Below, piece after piece: positions 53,837 to 64,000 of a stretch of DNA of 64,000 nt. Within the stretch, counting starts at the first letter, position 1; every line of letters starts with the position of its first letter. Made by a program: the position numbers and the translations under genes. Origin of the DNA: Chondrus crispus (taxonomy: Eukaryota; Rhodophyta; Florideophyceae; Gigartinales; Gigartinaceae); the NCBI RefSeq assembly GCF_000350225.1, contig NW_005179057.1, forward strand, positions 623,609-687,608. Reading direction: 5' to 3'. A model generated the notes under the pieces. The model was not told the DNA's origin. It searched no databases and worked only from the letters and a program-made list of their open reading frames with translations.

Positions 53837-54697
53837 GGTAGCTATGTGGCGGCAGGGACAGACCCAAAATCATCGAATTATCAGACTGCACCAACCGCAT
53901 GCCTCGAAGCCTTTGTGATGCTATCGAAAAAGGATACGCGTGTCAGCCTGCAAGGCACACAAGACGAAACTGCGCGCATCGCAATACAACTGCAGTTGTC
54001 GAACTCCAGAGCCCCAATCTTGTACACGCTTCCGAATTGATCCGCTGTATCGCCCAATGCGCTATGGGCCTCTCCAACTTCCCAAATTGCCACGGGGGGG
54101 GGGGGCTCTCCGCCTTTTATATGGGGCGCGGTGGAAGGTTGGGGTGGAACGCGTGGAAGGCGATTGGCGGGATGCAATCTCGCGGGAGCTGATTTGCTGG
54201 CAATGGCAGATCGCCCCGCAGATTTCTCGCCCGTGCCACGTGTCGCGCGCCACGTGTGCGGCGACGCGCGTGCAGCGCCGCGCACGTTGCACACGTGGGC
54301 GCAGAGCTGACTGGCGCGCCGCTCTACGATGCGGGACGAGCACCTGCCCCGCCTTCCCGTCGCGAACAGACACTGCAATTCCAATTCACACCCGCACTAC
54401 TTTACTTGCTACTGAAACACCTTTCGTCATCTTACTATCGCACCCTTCGTCGCTCCCAAGTCATCCAACACACTTGCCCCGGCCCCAACCTCGCAGACAT
54501 GTCCCCACACACGCCCACTCCCCAGCACTCGCTCCACCCTTCTCCCCGTCCTGCCCCGCCGTTCACTTGACCCACCCTTCCCCAACCCACCCTAACTTCC
54601 ACCCTCCTCCCCCGCTACCCCCGACCTCACCTCACCGCTCCTCACCTCCCCTCCCCTCCCCTCTCCGCACCTCCGCGCACCTCTCCCCCATCTCACA
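53837..54697. other. Intergenic, GC-rich promoter-like stretch
   Basis: Contains a run of about 11 G (54094-54104), CACGTG boxes near 54238, 54249 and 54291, and then a CT-rich tract (about 54480-54690) right before the ATG at 54698, like the leader of the homeodomain gene at 60378. No gene recognised; the overlapping frames are compositional. Confidence 0.6.
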
Positions 54698-55924
54698 ATG
54701 TCCTCCCCCTCATCCCCGCGCCGCATCCGCCTCGGCCCTCTGACCATGTCTCTGACCCGCCCCTTCACCCCCGCGCTGGTCCCCCCCGCGGCCCGCGCTC
54801 TCGTCGAAGCCCCTCTGACCCTCGTGCGGCGCTTCGCCTCCATCTTCCTCTGCCTCTCGCTTCTCCTCCTCTCCTTCCTCGCCTGCGTCCTCGTCTCGCT
54901 CCCGTTCCGCGTGCCGGCGCTCAACCCGCTCGTGCGCGGCGTCCTGGCCGTCGTCTCGCTGACCGTCTTCTCCACCGCCCTCATCGCCGCCAACGCCAAC
55001 CGCCTCGACGTCGCGGCCAACCTGGCCCACCTGCGCGCCCTGTGCAACGCCGACGTCCACGCCGCCAAGCCGCTCGCGCTCGACCTCGCCACCGACGCCC
55101 CGGCCCTGTCCGACTCCGTCGCGTCCGCCCTGGCCCTCATGGACGGCGTCACCCGCGTCGACACGCCCGCCACGTCCACCGCGGCCGCCGTCGCTGCCAC
55201 CACGCCCGACCAACCCCACGCACACGAGGCGTCGCGACTTCTCCCCAAGCCGCCCGGCCCGTTCGAGGACGCCCCGTCGCAAGATGACGCCGTGGCGGAC
55301 GGCTCGCTACGCGCCGTGCGCGCTGCCATGGAGGCCGACAGCCTGTACGTCTTTGACCGCGTGCTGGACGGTGCCATGGCATCGGTCTTCACACACGTCG
55401 TCTCGCTGCCACTGCTGTGCTTCTTCGGCGGGTACGTCCTGTGTGAGCTGGGCGAGCCTTTCAGCGGCGCGGAGCTCGTCATGGGCGGCTTCATCACTTG
55501 TGGGCTTGGCACGATGTCATGGGCCAGCGTCAGGGCACAGGCTACCGAGATGCTTAGCGTCGCTAGGGCGGAGGTTCGCCGACTGCGCTTGGCCGAGATG
55601 GAGCGGCAGAAAGCTAGGGAGATCGAGCAGGAGGAAAACAGGATCCGGCAGGCCGAACTTGTAATGCAGAACGCAGTCCGATGCGTTGCAGAGAAGGAGG
55701 AGGAGCTCAGGAGTGTCAGAGCAGCCAGTGAGGAGTCCCGCAGACAGATCACCGAGCAGCCCCCCAAGTTTTTCGGTATTCCGCTTCCGTTTGAGATGAA
55801 TCCGTTTCCGCAGCGGGAAGAGGGGGGAGAGGAAGTAGACGAGGAGGGGGAGGGGGAGGAGGAGGATGGAGATGATGGAGAGGATGATGATGATGACGAT
55901 GAAGCAGCTGATCAGAAAGTCTAG
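54698..55924 (+). CDS. Four-helix membrane protein with coiled coil and acidic tail
   Basis: 408 residues from ATG 54698. Two helices at about 46-70 and 79-100, a soluble loop of about 130 residues, two more helices at about 230-252 and 259-279, then a charged coiled coil (about 280-345; LRLAEMERQKAREIEQEENR) and an almost purely Glu/Asp tail (377-405). The N terminus is Ser/Pro/Arg-rich and could target an organelle. I do not recognise the family. Very GC-rich 5' half and balanced 3' half. Intact frame and the conserved hydrophobic pattern make it a likely host gene. Confidence 0.75.
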   Translation: MSSPSSPRRIRLGPLTMSLTRPFTPALVPPAARALVEAPLTLVRRFASIFLCLSLLLLSFLACVLVSLPFRVPALNPLVRGVLAVVSLTVFSTALIAANANRLDVAANLAHLRALCNADVHAAKPLALDLATDAPALSDSVASALALMDGVTRVDTPATSTAAAVAATTPDQPHAHEASRLLPKPPGPFEDAPSQDDAVADGSLRAVRAAMEADSLYVFDRVLDGAMASVFTHVVSLPLLCFFGGYVLCELGEPFSGAELVMGGFITCGLGTMSWASVRAQATEMLSVARAEVRRLRLAEMERQKAREIEQEENRIRQAELVMQNAVRCVAEKEEELRSVRAASEESRRQITEQPPKFFGIPLPFEMNPFPQREEGGEEVDEEGEGEEEDGDDGEDDDDDDEAADQKV

Positions 55925-58706
55925 ACCCCGGGGGAGCGTCACAGAAACTAGAAGCACCTATTCTTCACGATTCCCTTTCCGGCTGAAGCGATTCCATTCC
56001 GGTGAGGTCTGCTAGTCCTGGGGTGGGGTATGCGGGGTATATATCCAAAATTAGGCGATGGCAGGGCGTGAGGCACTTGATTTTGGATGATACTCACAAA
56101 CGGCTCTCCGACGAGTAGATGACCGATGACGGTAGATGACATGCTTGAAACCAAGATTACCACTCAGATCCAATGTGTTTCAACAAACAATAACTACTAA
56201 CAAAAACAACAACAACAAAACAACATGCAAAATGAAGACTTGATCGTTTCCTCAATTCTTTAGCGTCCCCGTTTTCCCGTGAAGCATCGCTGAATTTTGG
56301 CGGCGGATTCTATGATGCCGTCGCCCAAATATTCAGCAACTGCGATCTCGATCTCCATATAGTAGTAGAGTTGGCGGAGAACCATCGTCGATCCATAAAA
56401 CATGATGGGAACTCTTTCTTCAAGGTGATAAAAACAAAATGCTGCAGGTAGCTCGAGTTTCCACACAATCCGAGAGAGAGACGTTGAAGCTGAGAACGAG
56501 AAACACTTTCCGAGTTGACTGGCTGCCTAGATTTTCTCAGCGTTGGCCATTGCACTGACAACAGTTTATATACTCATAGGCAAGAGCTACATAAAAGCTA
56601 CCGACAATGGTTGATTTCGTGGCGAACCCGAGCAGCATTTTTCTCTACTTATGGGAGTATTTGGCTGTTCATGGTGGGAACAAAATGAGAGAGTCAGCTT
56701 TCATCTTTGCCCGTTTTGGAACGGAAACACGAAAATATTACGATGCAGTTGGTGTAGACAGACGCTGTCGGCCTTGGTGCTGTCCACAGATGCGACTGCC
56801 CAGACAGTCGATCCAATACGAACGATTCGTGAGTAGGAGATATGAGGCACACGTCTTTTTCGGGTGTAAAACCATTCGTTGTTTGCATTCTGTGGGATCA
56901 GACTGTTGGAATTACTTTTTTTAAAAAGCTTGTTTTTAAAGACTAGATGCGAAATAGAGCATGTGACAATGAATTGAAATCTAGCGTCGCAATGATGTTG
57001 TGCGTAGAGACACAGATATAGTATTTTTAGTTTCCAAAGCCGGATTACCAAGTATTCAACACGTAGATCTGATGAACTATATTTTGAAGCAAGAAAGAAG
57101 TGAAATGGGAATTTTTGGGAAGGCGAGACGGGGAAGATGATTTTGATTTGCCGCACTGTACGTACAGCACACGAGCGACCTCGTTTCAATAATAATTGCT
57201 CTTTTTGGACCGATACAGTATACACTCTGATGCGTTTTCGAAGCACGTCGCTGCTTCAAGATGCACGGTCCACGGCATGAGAGGTTATACTGCGACTTCT
57301 CTTAATAGATAGCGTATGTGTGGAAGAGATGAGCAGAAACACAAAATAGACTAGTTTGAATATGAGGAGATGAGATTGAAGAGAATTCAACTGAAGAGAG
57401 ATCATGATTTTTGAGGCCATAAGACTGCAGCGTGTCCTATCAAAGAAGGCTCTTGGGCATGAACTCGGGAATGAACTTAAATGGAGTCGTTGCTTACGCG
57501 CTATCTACACTTCGGTATAGGACTCTTCTTTTCCCTCACGTACTATGAGGCTAGCCCTTCATACTGTAGGAACACTAAACCAAATATCTACTTTACGATC
57601 GAATTTCATTTTGCGACACACCGTATGGGTCGAGTGATCCCCAAGCATTAGTATTTTGGTGCGATGCGAAGAGAAGGGCAATCGGCAATCACAGCAGTCC
57701 AAGATTACATTCATTGTGAGGTCGACGCTCAGCAATGTGCTTTACAATATTATGTTTTCGCCTACGTACAGTTGTCGTCAGAGGCTGGGTTTTGGTCCGC
57801 GGCCTTCGCTATATCTCCAGCGCCGGCATACTCAGGGTGACGCCCAGTCTTCCGCGTAGGTATGTCGGCTGACCGTTGCATGCTGCACGTCGTGCACCTA
57901 CCTTTTTTTATACTATTCCAACCAGCGCCTGGCGGGTGACGCTCAATATGCACTATGCACAGGAAAGAGACTCTCTTTTTGACTTCGGGACAACTTTAAT
58001 AGTGAAATGGCTCTAGTTCGAAATCCCATGCATCTTTTTTTTTTGCATCGAGGGTTTTCTCATCTTTATAAAACTGCAGTATCTGTTGAGAAATTGTTGG
58101 ACGACGGCACCCTTTCATGACCTCGGTACTCCGAGCCTGCGAGTGCTAAATGTTTTTCGTTTGCCCATTATTCAATCCGAAGCGTGCCCGTGATTGCGGA
58201 GCTTCATGGCTCGCTCTGGCAAAATACGGGGCAAACGTTCTCCACCATAATGCGACCGCAGTCCGCTTATTATCGGAAGAGAGTGTTCGCATGACTTTGC
58301 TTCACAATTACATGTTCTGTGTAGCAATCGCAAGCTCTCCTTCATTACTGCAGCTGGTCAAGGTACCTTGTTTTGCACGTAGTAGAAAACAGACGATTTC
58401 AGAAAATGTGATGGAGGCTTGGGCACATTTTCGCCACTGCGCCCTCAACAGCGCATTTCTGTTGCCTACGGTACACACCTCAAAGGTGTGCACTGTACCA
58501 AGGGCGTCGTACAACGCAAAAGACCACTTCAATCATGCGTCTGAAAGTGTGCCGTGACACTGGCCACGTTGCGCATCGCTATAACTGTACCCTTAAGGAT
58601 AGCGTCTCCCTGCCCCCGGGGCCCTCGTTGCGATCGTGCATTGGTTTGTCGCCAATCTCCTGTACCTCCTGACCAAGGGGAGAGAAGAACGCTGCCGTAG
58701 TATTGG
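55925..58706. other. Long intergenic stretch without recognised genes
   Basis: Frames up to 181 codons, none with domain or coding bias. Small features: AACAAACAATAACTACTAAC purine-rich AT stretch near 56185 and an imperfect hairpin GGTACACACCT...AGGTGTGCACTGTACC at about 58470-58500. Nothing else recognised. Confidence 0.45.
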
Positions 58707-59177
58707 CTAGTGTCTAGACGACAAATGACCTCATATGAGGTCACTTTTCAACTTATTTTTTCTCGACTTGTGCTGGCTCAACAAGATGGAAAAAGATACT
58801 CACGCCATCGCAGTTGACTTCTGCGTTGCGGAAGGGTGGAGTTCGGTGAGATCTGCACGTCTTTTCCGGCCATTTTTAGAATGCCTGAAAAAGAAGCCTT
58901 TTTGACCAACCTCAAAACGTTTTACGTTGATATCTTCGAAACCAAAACGCCTGTTTAAAAAGTCAACTGATCATTGAAACTTCATTAGATTCTTATTAGT
59001 CTCTCTGTGTATTGACAACTGCCATCCCAATGTTTTGCAAGATGTTATTGCCGAGGGCATATACGTTAAAGAAATGGTGTCCAAACTAACTTTATAAAGT
59101 TTCGATTTAATGTATATATTTTTGCAAAAAAAAAGCTGGCCTCATATGAGGTCAAATCGCTTGCGTTTAGACACTAG
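58707..59177. mobile_element. MITE-like element with CTAGTGTCTA ends
   Basis: Left end CTAGTGTCTAGACG and right end CGTTTAGACACTAG are inverted repeats. An inner palindrome TGACCTCATATGAGGTCA (58726-58743) has its counterpart CCTCATATGAGGTCA at about 59141-59156, extending the inverted similarity to about 37 bp. The 471-bp length and AT-rich noncoding middle fit a non-autonomous DNA transposon. The target duplication may be TA, but is not certain. Confidence 0.75.
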
Positions 59178-60377
59178 CGTGAGGGCCCGCCGCATGTCAT
59201 CGCGTCTCTCTTGCTGAACAACTTCATGTCACCCATGAACGGGCCCATGTCGCCACTGGTGAACATACTCAGTCCCGCTGCTCTTAAGCATTTGTCTTCG
59301 TATCTGAAAAACTTCGGCTTGATAGCCATAATATAGATTCTGGGAGCTTTCCCACCCGCGCTCGGCGGACCTCAACATCGTGTCAAGACCGATTCGCGTT
59401 GCGATTATGCCAAGAACTCAACTAATTCGTTTCGTGAATCTTGAATCTTCAAATGAGAACAAGTGTCTAAGAGACACGGTGGACAAAAAGGGTATTGTTG
59501 ATTTTCACTAACGTATCTAAGAGCGACCTTCTACTGTGATGTCTTGTGAACAGTCAGCTTGTTTGGTGGTAGAAATGCATAAATTCTTTGATGTGCAACT
59601 CGCACATCTCTTCCTTCCGTTCCTTGACGAATTTCCCCTGGCATGAGCATCTTGCATATCGCCGGGATAGCAGTTTTGGAAAAATTGCAAGCAGGCGAAA
59701 TCAATGGTTTTTGAATTGTGCGTTCAGTTTCAAAGGTGCCATATCAAATAAACACGGTTTCATGGATGCCTAATGCTCCGTTCCGGCATTGAGACTACCT
59801 TTTCTTTTCTCATCGAGCAAAAGACATGTGCAGAAGAAGGAAGGACAAAGAGCGAGCCAAGACAAGTACAAAAGGTTGAAAGTGTTTGGGAAGCAGAAGT
59901 CTGTCTCGGTGGGCGGTGGCGCAGCAGCAGAAGGCCCCGATCAAGGGGTCCTTGCTGTATGGTGAATTGTGAGAAATATTCGAACTGCAGCGAGCTGCCA
60001 GAATTAGGGTCTTGGCGCCAAAATTGACCGGAAGAGGTATGCATCGGCACAGCCCAAGTGGCCGAATTTCCTGAGCCCGCGCGCGGTCTCCTTCTCCTTC
60101 AATACTTATCTCCTCTACCCCATCTTCTCTTTACCGTCCCTCTCCCCTCCGAAGTCACCTCGCTCTGCCCTTCTCCTCTAACAAACCCCCTCCTCTCCCT
60201 CTTGCACATCTTCAAACCTCTGTCCCCACCCTATGACACCCGCGGCGCGCCCGCTGCAGACCTGCCTATCACTGCCCCTACTCGCCCGTCGCACCTGCGG
60301 TCTCTCACCATCCTACTTCCTTTGCTGCCTACCATCCCTCGCCCACACCAGGCCCCCCTTTATTCCTTCCTCTACCC
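59178..60377. other. Intergenic, ending in a CT-rich leader
   Basis: No gene recognised at 59178-60050. About 60075-60377 is strongly pyrimidine-rich and leads directly to the homeodomain gene's ATG; it probably includes its 5' untranslated region. Confidence 0.55.
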
Positions 60378-62522
60378 ATGAACTCCCTTCTCGCAGCCGT
60401 CGAGGCCGCCACAGCCACCACCCCGCCCGCCAACCGCACCTCCTCACCCCCGCAGATCCCAACTCCCAGCCCCACTCCTCTAACTCCCATTCACTCGCAA
60501 CCTACACCCTCCGCAGTCCCCCCACCTCCCCCTCTCCCGCCACCGCTCCCCACTCCCCCCCCTCTCCCTCCCTTGGCCATCCGTCGCGCCGCCTCCCTGC
60601 CTGGGAGCACCTTCACCACGTCGTCTGCCGTTATTACCGTTCACGAAGCCTCCCCGCTCTCGAGCCAGTCCGATAAGCGCAAGGGCGCCCGCGTCTTCTC
60701 GGCCCCGGAGAAAAGGGTCCTGGAGGCCAACTATGCCCGCAACAAGTTTCCTTCCAGACTGCACATGCAGACCATAGGCAGGACTCTCGGTAAGGGCACG
60801 GAGAAGGTCCGCACGTGGTATAATAATCGCCGCGCCTTAGATCGCAAACTGGGCATCGACGTGTCCAGGAATCCCGCAGATAGCCCACCGGCCCCGCCTT
60901 TCGCCCTGTTTCCAACAGCCGATCCGAGTGAGGAGCCCGTTGTCCTGCCGGGCTATGCCATCGCGTCCCCAGGCACGCCATCTGCGTGCAATCACGCTGG
61001 AAAAGGGGAAAAGGATGTCCCGTCCCCGAACAACACTGTAAAGGGCCTATTTGAGAGCACTATCTTCGTCAATGTCACCCCCAGCGCCATTGCGTGGGCC
61101 CCGTCTGCATCGCCCGTCACGGGTCGGCCTTGTGCTGGTGCTGCGCCCGCGTCTTTGCAACCTCAGCCTAACAGATTTCGGATAACGCCGCTGCGCATTC
61201 GCAATAGTCGTGTCGTCATGGGCTCGAGCGAGATCTGCGGGGAGATTGGGGACAACCCCTCCGCGGATAGGGGCTTGGAAGTTAAGTTTCTGTTTGGGAA
61301 AAAGCGCATTGTGTACGAGTGGTACTGCGGTGAGGACTTTGTCCAAGCGAAGAAGACGGGCGGGCCCTACGCAAAAATGGAAATGAACTTCAGTAGTGTC
61401 GCAAACATTCAGCTGTTTAGAGGCGGGGCCGTTTCTGCGTTACAGCTTTCGTTTTCAGAAGTGCCCACTACGTATTTGCAGACGCAGGAGAGTATGGACA
61501 AATTCAAGGTGCGAGCGCAGCAACGGCAGTATCGAAAAGTCACTGCGGATGAATTTCCGATACGTGTCTGCGTGGAGCAGCACAGAATATCAATGAGAAC
61601 AGACGATGCTATTCGCGTTGCCAGGGTCCTCATCGAAGAAAACCCTCACCTCGCAGCGTCGTCAAAGGCATGGGAAAAAGACTGCTCCTTGGCTGTAAGA
61701 GTAGCTAACCCAAGCACTGAGGTGACGGCGTTCAAAATTGAGAAAGGGTCGGGTAGTCCGACAGTGGACCCAGTCTTGGTGAACACGCCGCAGTTGGAAC
61801 ATGTGAATATCTCAAGGCTGAACATTTGTAAACGAACGCCAGGCGAAGCCATGGCGAGCCCAGGGGTCGTCGGTCAGCTCTCACAACCTTTCGAGCAATG
61901 CAATACTCCGATGGTGCGCTCGGCGGAAATGGTTTCTGCCTCCCCTTCAACTCAAAAAGACGGCAAGCGTGAAAGCGAGCTTCCTATTGTGCGCCCAATC
62001 ACCGCCACAGGCGCTGCATCCAACTTGTTGGGTTCACCGGCTCCGTGGCCATCCCCTGCGACCCCTTTTATCCCCAGCGGTCGACCACGGGGCAGGGACA
62101 TCATGCAGTGGTCCACAGGTGTGGTCCCGCTTTGTGCATCGACTACTCCGTTCCGGGAGCGCACCAACATCCCCAGTGCACCTAGGGATACGACCAAAGT
62201 GCGGCGCGAGCTCAACTTCAATGCGTTGCACCACATGCCAACGGAACCGCGGACGCCAGCTTCAAAAGGGCGAAAGCGGAAGGCAGAAGAGGCGAAGCTC
62301 GACGATAAGGATTTGCATCAACGAGTTAACGACACTCCTCGCAGTGCTCCTAAGTTGATACGAAGAATATCGAGCTGCGAGTCACCAAACGCAGCAACTG
62401 CAGGCGACACCCCAGCACGTTCAGGAGAGCAACTTGATGCTATAGATCATGCGCATGGCGGAACTGGCAACCAGGAAACTGGTGAGCACGCCGACTCAAA
62501 GCTTCGCGCTCTTCCGCGGTGA
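60378..62522 (+). CDS. Homeodomain transcription factor with a downstream PH-like domain
   Basis: 714 residues from ATG 60378. Residues 1-95 are Pro/Ser/Thr-rich. Residues about 100-160 are a homeodomain: RVFSAPEKRVLEANYARNKF for helix 1, MQTIGRTL for helix 2, and KVRTWYNNRRALDRK for the recognition helix, where WYNNRR replaces the usual WFQNRR. Residues about 302-410 (VKFLFGKKRIVYEWYC, KMEMNFSSVANIQLF, ALQLSFSEVPTTYLQ) have an alternating strand pattern and resemble the domain that follows the homeodomain in some fungal homeobox proteins; I infer a PH-like fold. The C-terminal half is disordered with SPST repeats and NLS-like GRKRKAEE near 630. Nuclear. Convergent with the DUF662 gene (343 bp between stops). 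Intact. Confidence 0.87.
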   Translation: MNSLLAAVEAATATTPPANRTSSPPQIPTPSPTPLTPIHSQPTPSAVPPPPPLPPPLPTPPPLPPLAIRRAASLPGSTFTTSSAVITVHEASPLSSQSDKRKGARVFSAPEKRVLEANYARNKFPSRLHMQTIGRTLGKGTEKVRTWYNNRRALDRKLGIDVSRNPADSPPAPPFALFPTADPSEEPVVLPGYAIASPGTPSACNHAGKGEKDVPSPNNTVKGLFESTIFVNVTPSAIAWAPSASPVTGRPCAGAAPASLQPQPNRFRITPLRIRNSRVVMGSSEICGEIGDNPSADRGLEVKFLFGKKRIVYEWYCGEDFVQAKKTGGPYAKMEMNFSSVANIQLFRGGAVSALQLSFSEVPTTYLQTQESMDKFKVRAQQRQYRKVTADEFPIRVCVEQHRISMRTDDAIRVARVLIEENPHLAASSKAWEKDCSLAVRVANPSTEVTAFKIEKGSGSPTVDPVLVNTPQLEHVNISRLNICKRTPGEAMASPGVVGQLSQPFEQCNTPMVRSAEMVSASPSTQKDGKRESELPIVRPITATGAASNLLGSPAPWPSPATPFIPSGRPRGRDIMQWSTGVVPLCASTTPFRERTNIPSAPRDTTKVRRELNFNALHHMPTEPRTPASKGRKRKAEEAKLDDKDLHQRVNDTPRSAPKLIRRISSCESPNAATAGDTPARSGEQLDAIDHAHGGTGNQETGEHADSKLRALPR

Positions 62523-62865
62523 TGTCATGTCATCGTAGACGGAAACTTGAGATACATTTTGAACGTAGACGGCTTGCATTTAAAGTTTGTTGTATTTACA
62601 TATTGCGTATTCGTGAGTTAAACATAGTTCGTTCAGGGAACGCTAGACGCGCAGAGGGGCGCTCTGGGTGCCGACGCAGCCGGTTGCACACAACGTATTG
62701 CGCGAAGCGTTGGAAGGAGAGAGCAAGCACAAGTTGAGAAGCCTGTCGCGATTACTTTCGACAAAGGGTGGGTGTCGTAGCACTGCAACTCAAAGATTCC
62801 GTATCGCGAGCACCTTGATCATCCGAGGACGTGTAAGACTGTGGCATGCAAGCAAGCGCATATCT
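62523..62865. other. Intergenic, shared 3' region
   Basis: Between two convergent stop codons. No poly(A) signal of the AATAAA type was found; nothing else recognised. Confidence 0.5.
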
Positions 62866-63450
62866 TCAAAAGCCAGTGAAATTGGACGGAGGGTGCTTCG
62901 GGCGGGTGTGCCCGCCGTCTCCCCCCACCAAGTCTGCGATTGCATTGAGGCGTTCGGTCTTCCTCTTTTCATAATCGGCCATGACCTTTATCAAACTATC
63001 CGCAAGGCCCTGTTTTTCCTCGCGAACGTCCTTCAACCCGCCCTCCTTTTCAAACAAGTCCTTCCGCAGCGCGTTGACGGCTTCGACCAGGGCTTTCTCT
63101 CTGCGGTTGGAGTCCTCCAGGCGCTCGCGCAGCTGCATGATCTCGGCCTTGATGGGCTCCTCGAGGGCCTTGAGCTCCGCGCGCACGCGCGTGAGCTCCT
63201 TGGACTGGCGGTGAATCTCGCGCTGGCGTCGGTCCAGACGGTCCGAGATGGCGCGCTGGCGCCGGTCCAGCTCGGACTCGTCTACCTCGCCTTCGTCTGC
63301 GCCCTCCCATTTGGGCACTGACACCGTCTCCAGGGCCGGCGCCGCGAGCGGAACAGGGGGGGCCTTTTGGTTGCGCGCTTCTAGCTCGCGCTGCTTCTTG
63401 CGCTCTTGAAGCACTAGCTCCGCCGCCTCCGAGGAGGTGGAGACTTCCAT
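62866..63450 (-). CDS. DUF662/RAB6-interacting golgin-like coiled-coil protein
   Basis: 194 residues from ATG 63450. The first 60 residues are Glu/Arg-rich and Pro-rich, then a long coiled coil (about 62-175). It has the marks of the plant DUF662 (RAB6-interacting golgin) family: RRQREIHRQSKELTRVRAEL, ALEEPIKAEIMQLRERLED, and a later DSLIKVMADYEKRKTERL, each equivalent to a known block of that family. Plant members of this kind are small Golgi-associated coiled-coil proteins. Length is typical. Intact, with an antisense GC-rich shadow frame. Confidence 0.82.
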   Translation of the reverse strand: MEVSTSSEAAELVLQERKKQRELEARNQKAPPVPLAAPALETVSVPKWEGADEGEVDESELDRRQRAISDRLDRRQREIHRQSKELTRVRAELKALEEPIKAEIMQLRERLEDSNRREKALVEAVNALRKDLFEKEGGLKDVREEKQGLADSLIKVMADYEKRKTERLNAIADLVGGDGGHTRPKHPPSNFTGF

Positions 63451-64000
63451 GCTGCGCGGGAAAGACGCGGGGAACAGGGCCGGGTGATGCGGAGGGACAA
63501 GGTAGGGATGGTCGTTTGGAAACTGGATCAGGAGAGAGAATGGTTTGTGTGAATTTCAAATATCAACTGGGGACTTAATTAGTGCGTTCCTGCACAGTGC
63601 ATCTCATTTCTGGATGTAGTGACTATGTACACGTGTATACGTCAGGTCCGGTGTGTTCCAGAGGGGCCCATTAAAGCTTTACGTGCATCTTCACTTCTGG
63701 TCGAGTCGTGTTCTCGAGTCTGCTCGATGGTCTGTGATGCTGCAGTTGTAAGTAGGGCATCACCAATAGCTACAGAAGGGATATGCACTAAACACGGCCC
63801 TCCTGCCACTGCCTTTCTCATCTTTTTCTCATTCGTCTCACCGAAGGAAACCTCCAGCATTCCTTGACACCCTTCCCCTCGGCAACGCTGGTCGCTCGGC
63901 AATACCCCCCCCCCCCCCCCCCAACATATTTCTGTGATACCAAATTCGTCCAGTTACGAATCAAAATGGTCGGTATTATCACTACGACAGATCCACGCAA
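63451..64000. other. Intergenic with an 18-base poly-C tract
   Basis: Promoter side of the DUF662 gene. The run of C at 63905-63922 is the only notable feature; it is prone to sequencing error. No gene recognised to the window end. Confidence 0.55.

Noticed and set aside
54592..55767. 391-codon minus-strand frame
   Set aside because: Ser/Arg/Ala-rich antisense shadow of the four-helix membrane protein, which has the real hydrophobic pattern.
63905..63922. Poly-C tract as a functional element
   Set aside because: Homopolymer of 18, likely slippage or sequencing error; no supporting context.
1..64000. LTR or LINE retrotransposon
   Set aside because: No reverse transcriptase, integrase or gag motif found in any frame; the elements recognised are DNA transposons.

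Overview
The window is nuclear DNA from a eukaryote, most likely a red alga of the Chondrus type. Four things support this. Long genes are uninterrupted by introns. Archaeplastid or eukaryotic families are present (a DUF662/RAB6-interacting-golgin-like protein, a STE24 protease, a homeodomain protein, the ATR checkpoint kinase). A bacterial/cyanobacterial-type CPBP protease is also present. Finally, decayed DNA transposons and palindrome-rich repeats fill most of the space. The species is inferred, not proven. There is one 100-base assembly gap (53737-53836). I recognised no rRNA, tRNA, CRISPR array or reverse transcriptase.

Layout. 1-3780: palindromic 40-41 bp tandem repeats on both sides of an unknown 470-residue ORF. 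4240-11667: the most striking locus, two large divergent genes. The left one encodes a beta-class DPPY DNA methyltransferase fused to a SET domain. The right one encodes a ParB-like domain followed by a 2-oxoglutarate/Fe(II) oxygenase-like domain. Their shared upstream region carries three near-identical 30-36 bp perfect or near-perfect palindromes inside a larger inverted repeat. 11.8-18.6 kb: tandem repeats and a large Plavaka/CACTA-like transposase. 18.6-27 kb: a Pogo-type fragment, a 640-bp repeat unit with CACGTG arrays, a CPBP protease gene and a YjeF_N/NAXE-like gene (each with one frame break), and GATC-centred palindromic repeats. 28-33.5 kb: a Tudor-like/coiled-coil ORF, a convergent 769-residue nuclear-looking ORF and a Harbinger-type transposase. 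33.5-38.1 kb: a dead PP2C copy, a 1-kb inverted-repeat transposon with a TTAA target site, a zinc-finger ORF and a duplicated segment. 38.6-42.6 kb: a second, broken copy of the large transposase. 43.4-46.5 kb: a partial ATR gene (UME plus part of FAT, no kinase) that breaks off into a truncated relative of the 28-kb ORF. 47-50 kb: a decayed DDE element with a zinc-binding N terminus, then a 117-bp minisatellite. 51.7-63.5 kb: an ordinary host region with STE24, a PDCD4/MRF-like small protein, a four-helix membrane protein, a homeodomain protein and the DUF662 protein.

How the genes relate. The host genes act separately: prenyl-protein processing, transcription, Golgi trafficking, checkpoint kinase debris. 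The methyltransferase-SET and ParB-oxygenase genes look like a paired write/erase or write/bind chromatin system. They sit amid repeats and beside a transposase, so a mobile or selfish origin is plausible, but that is inference. Reading frames of most transposases carry one stop or shift, so most elements here look immobile.
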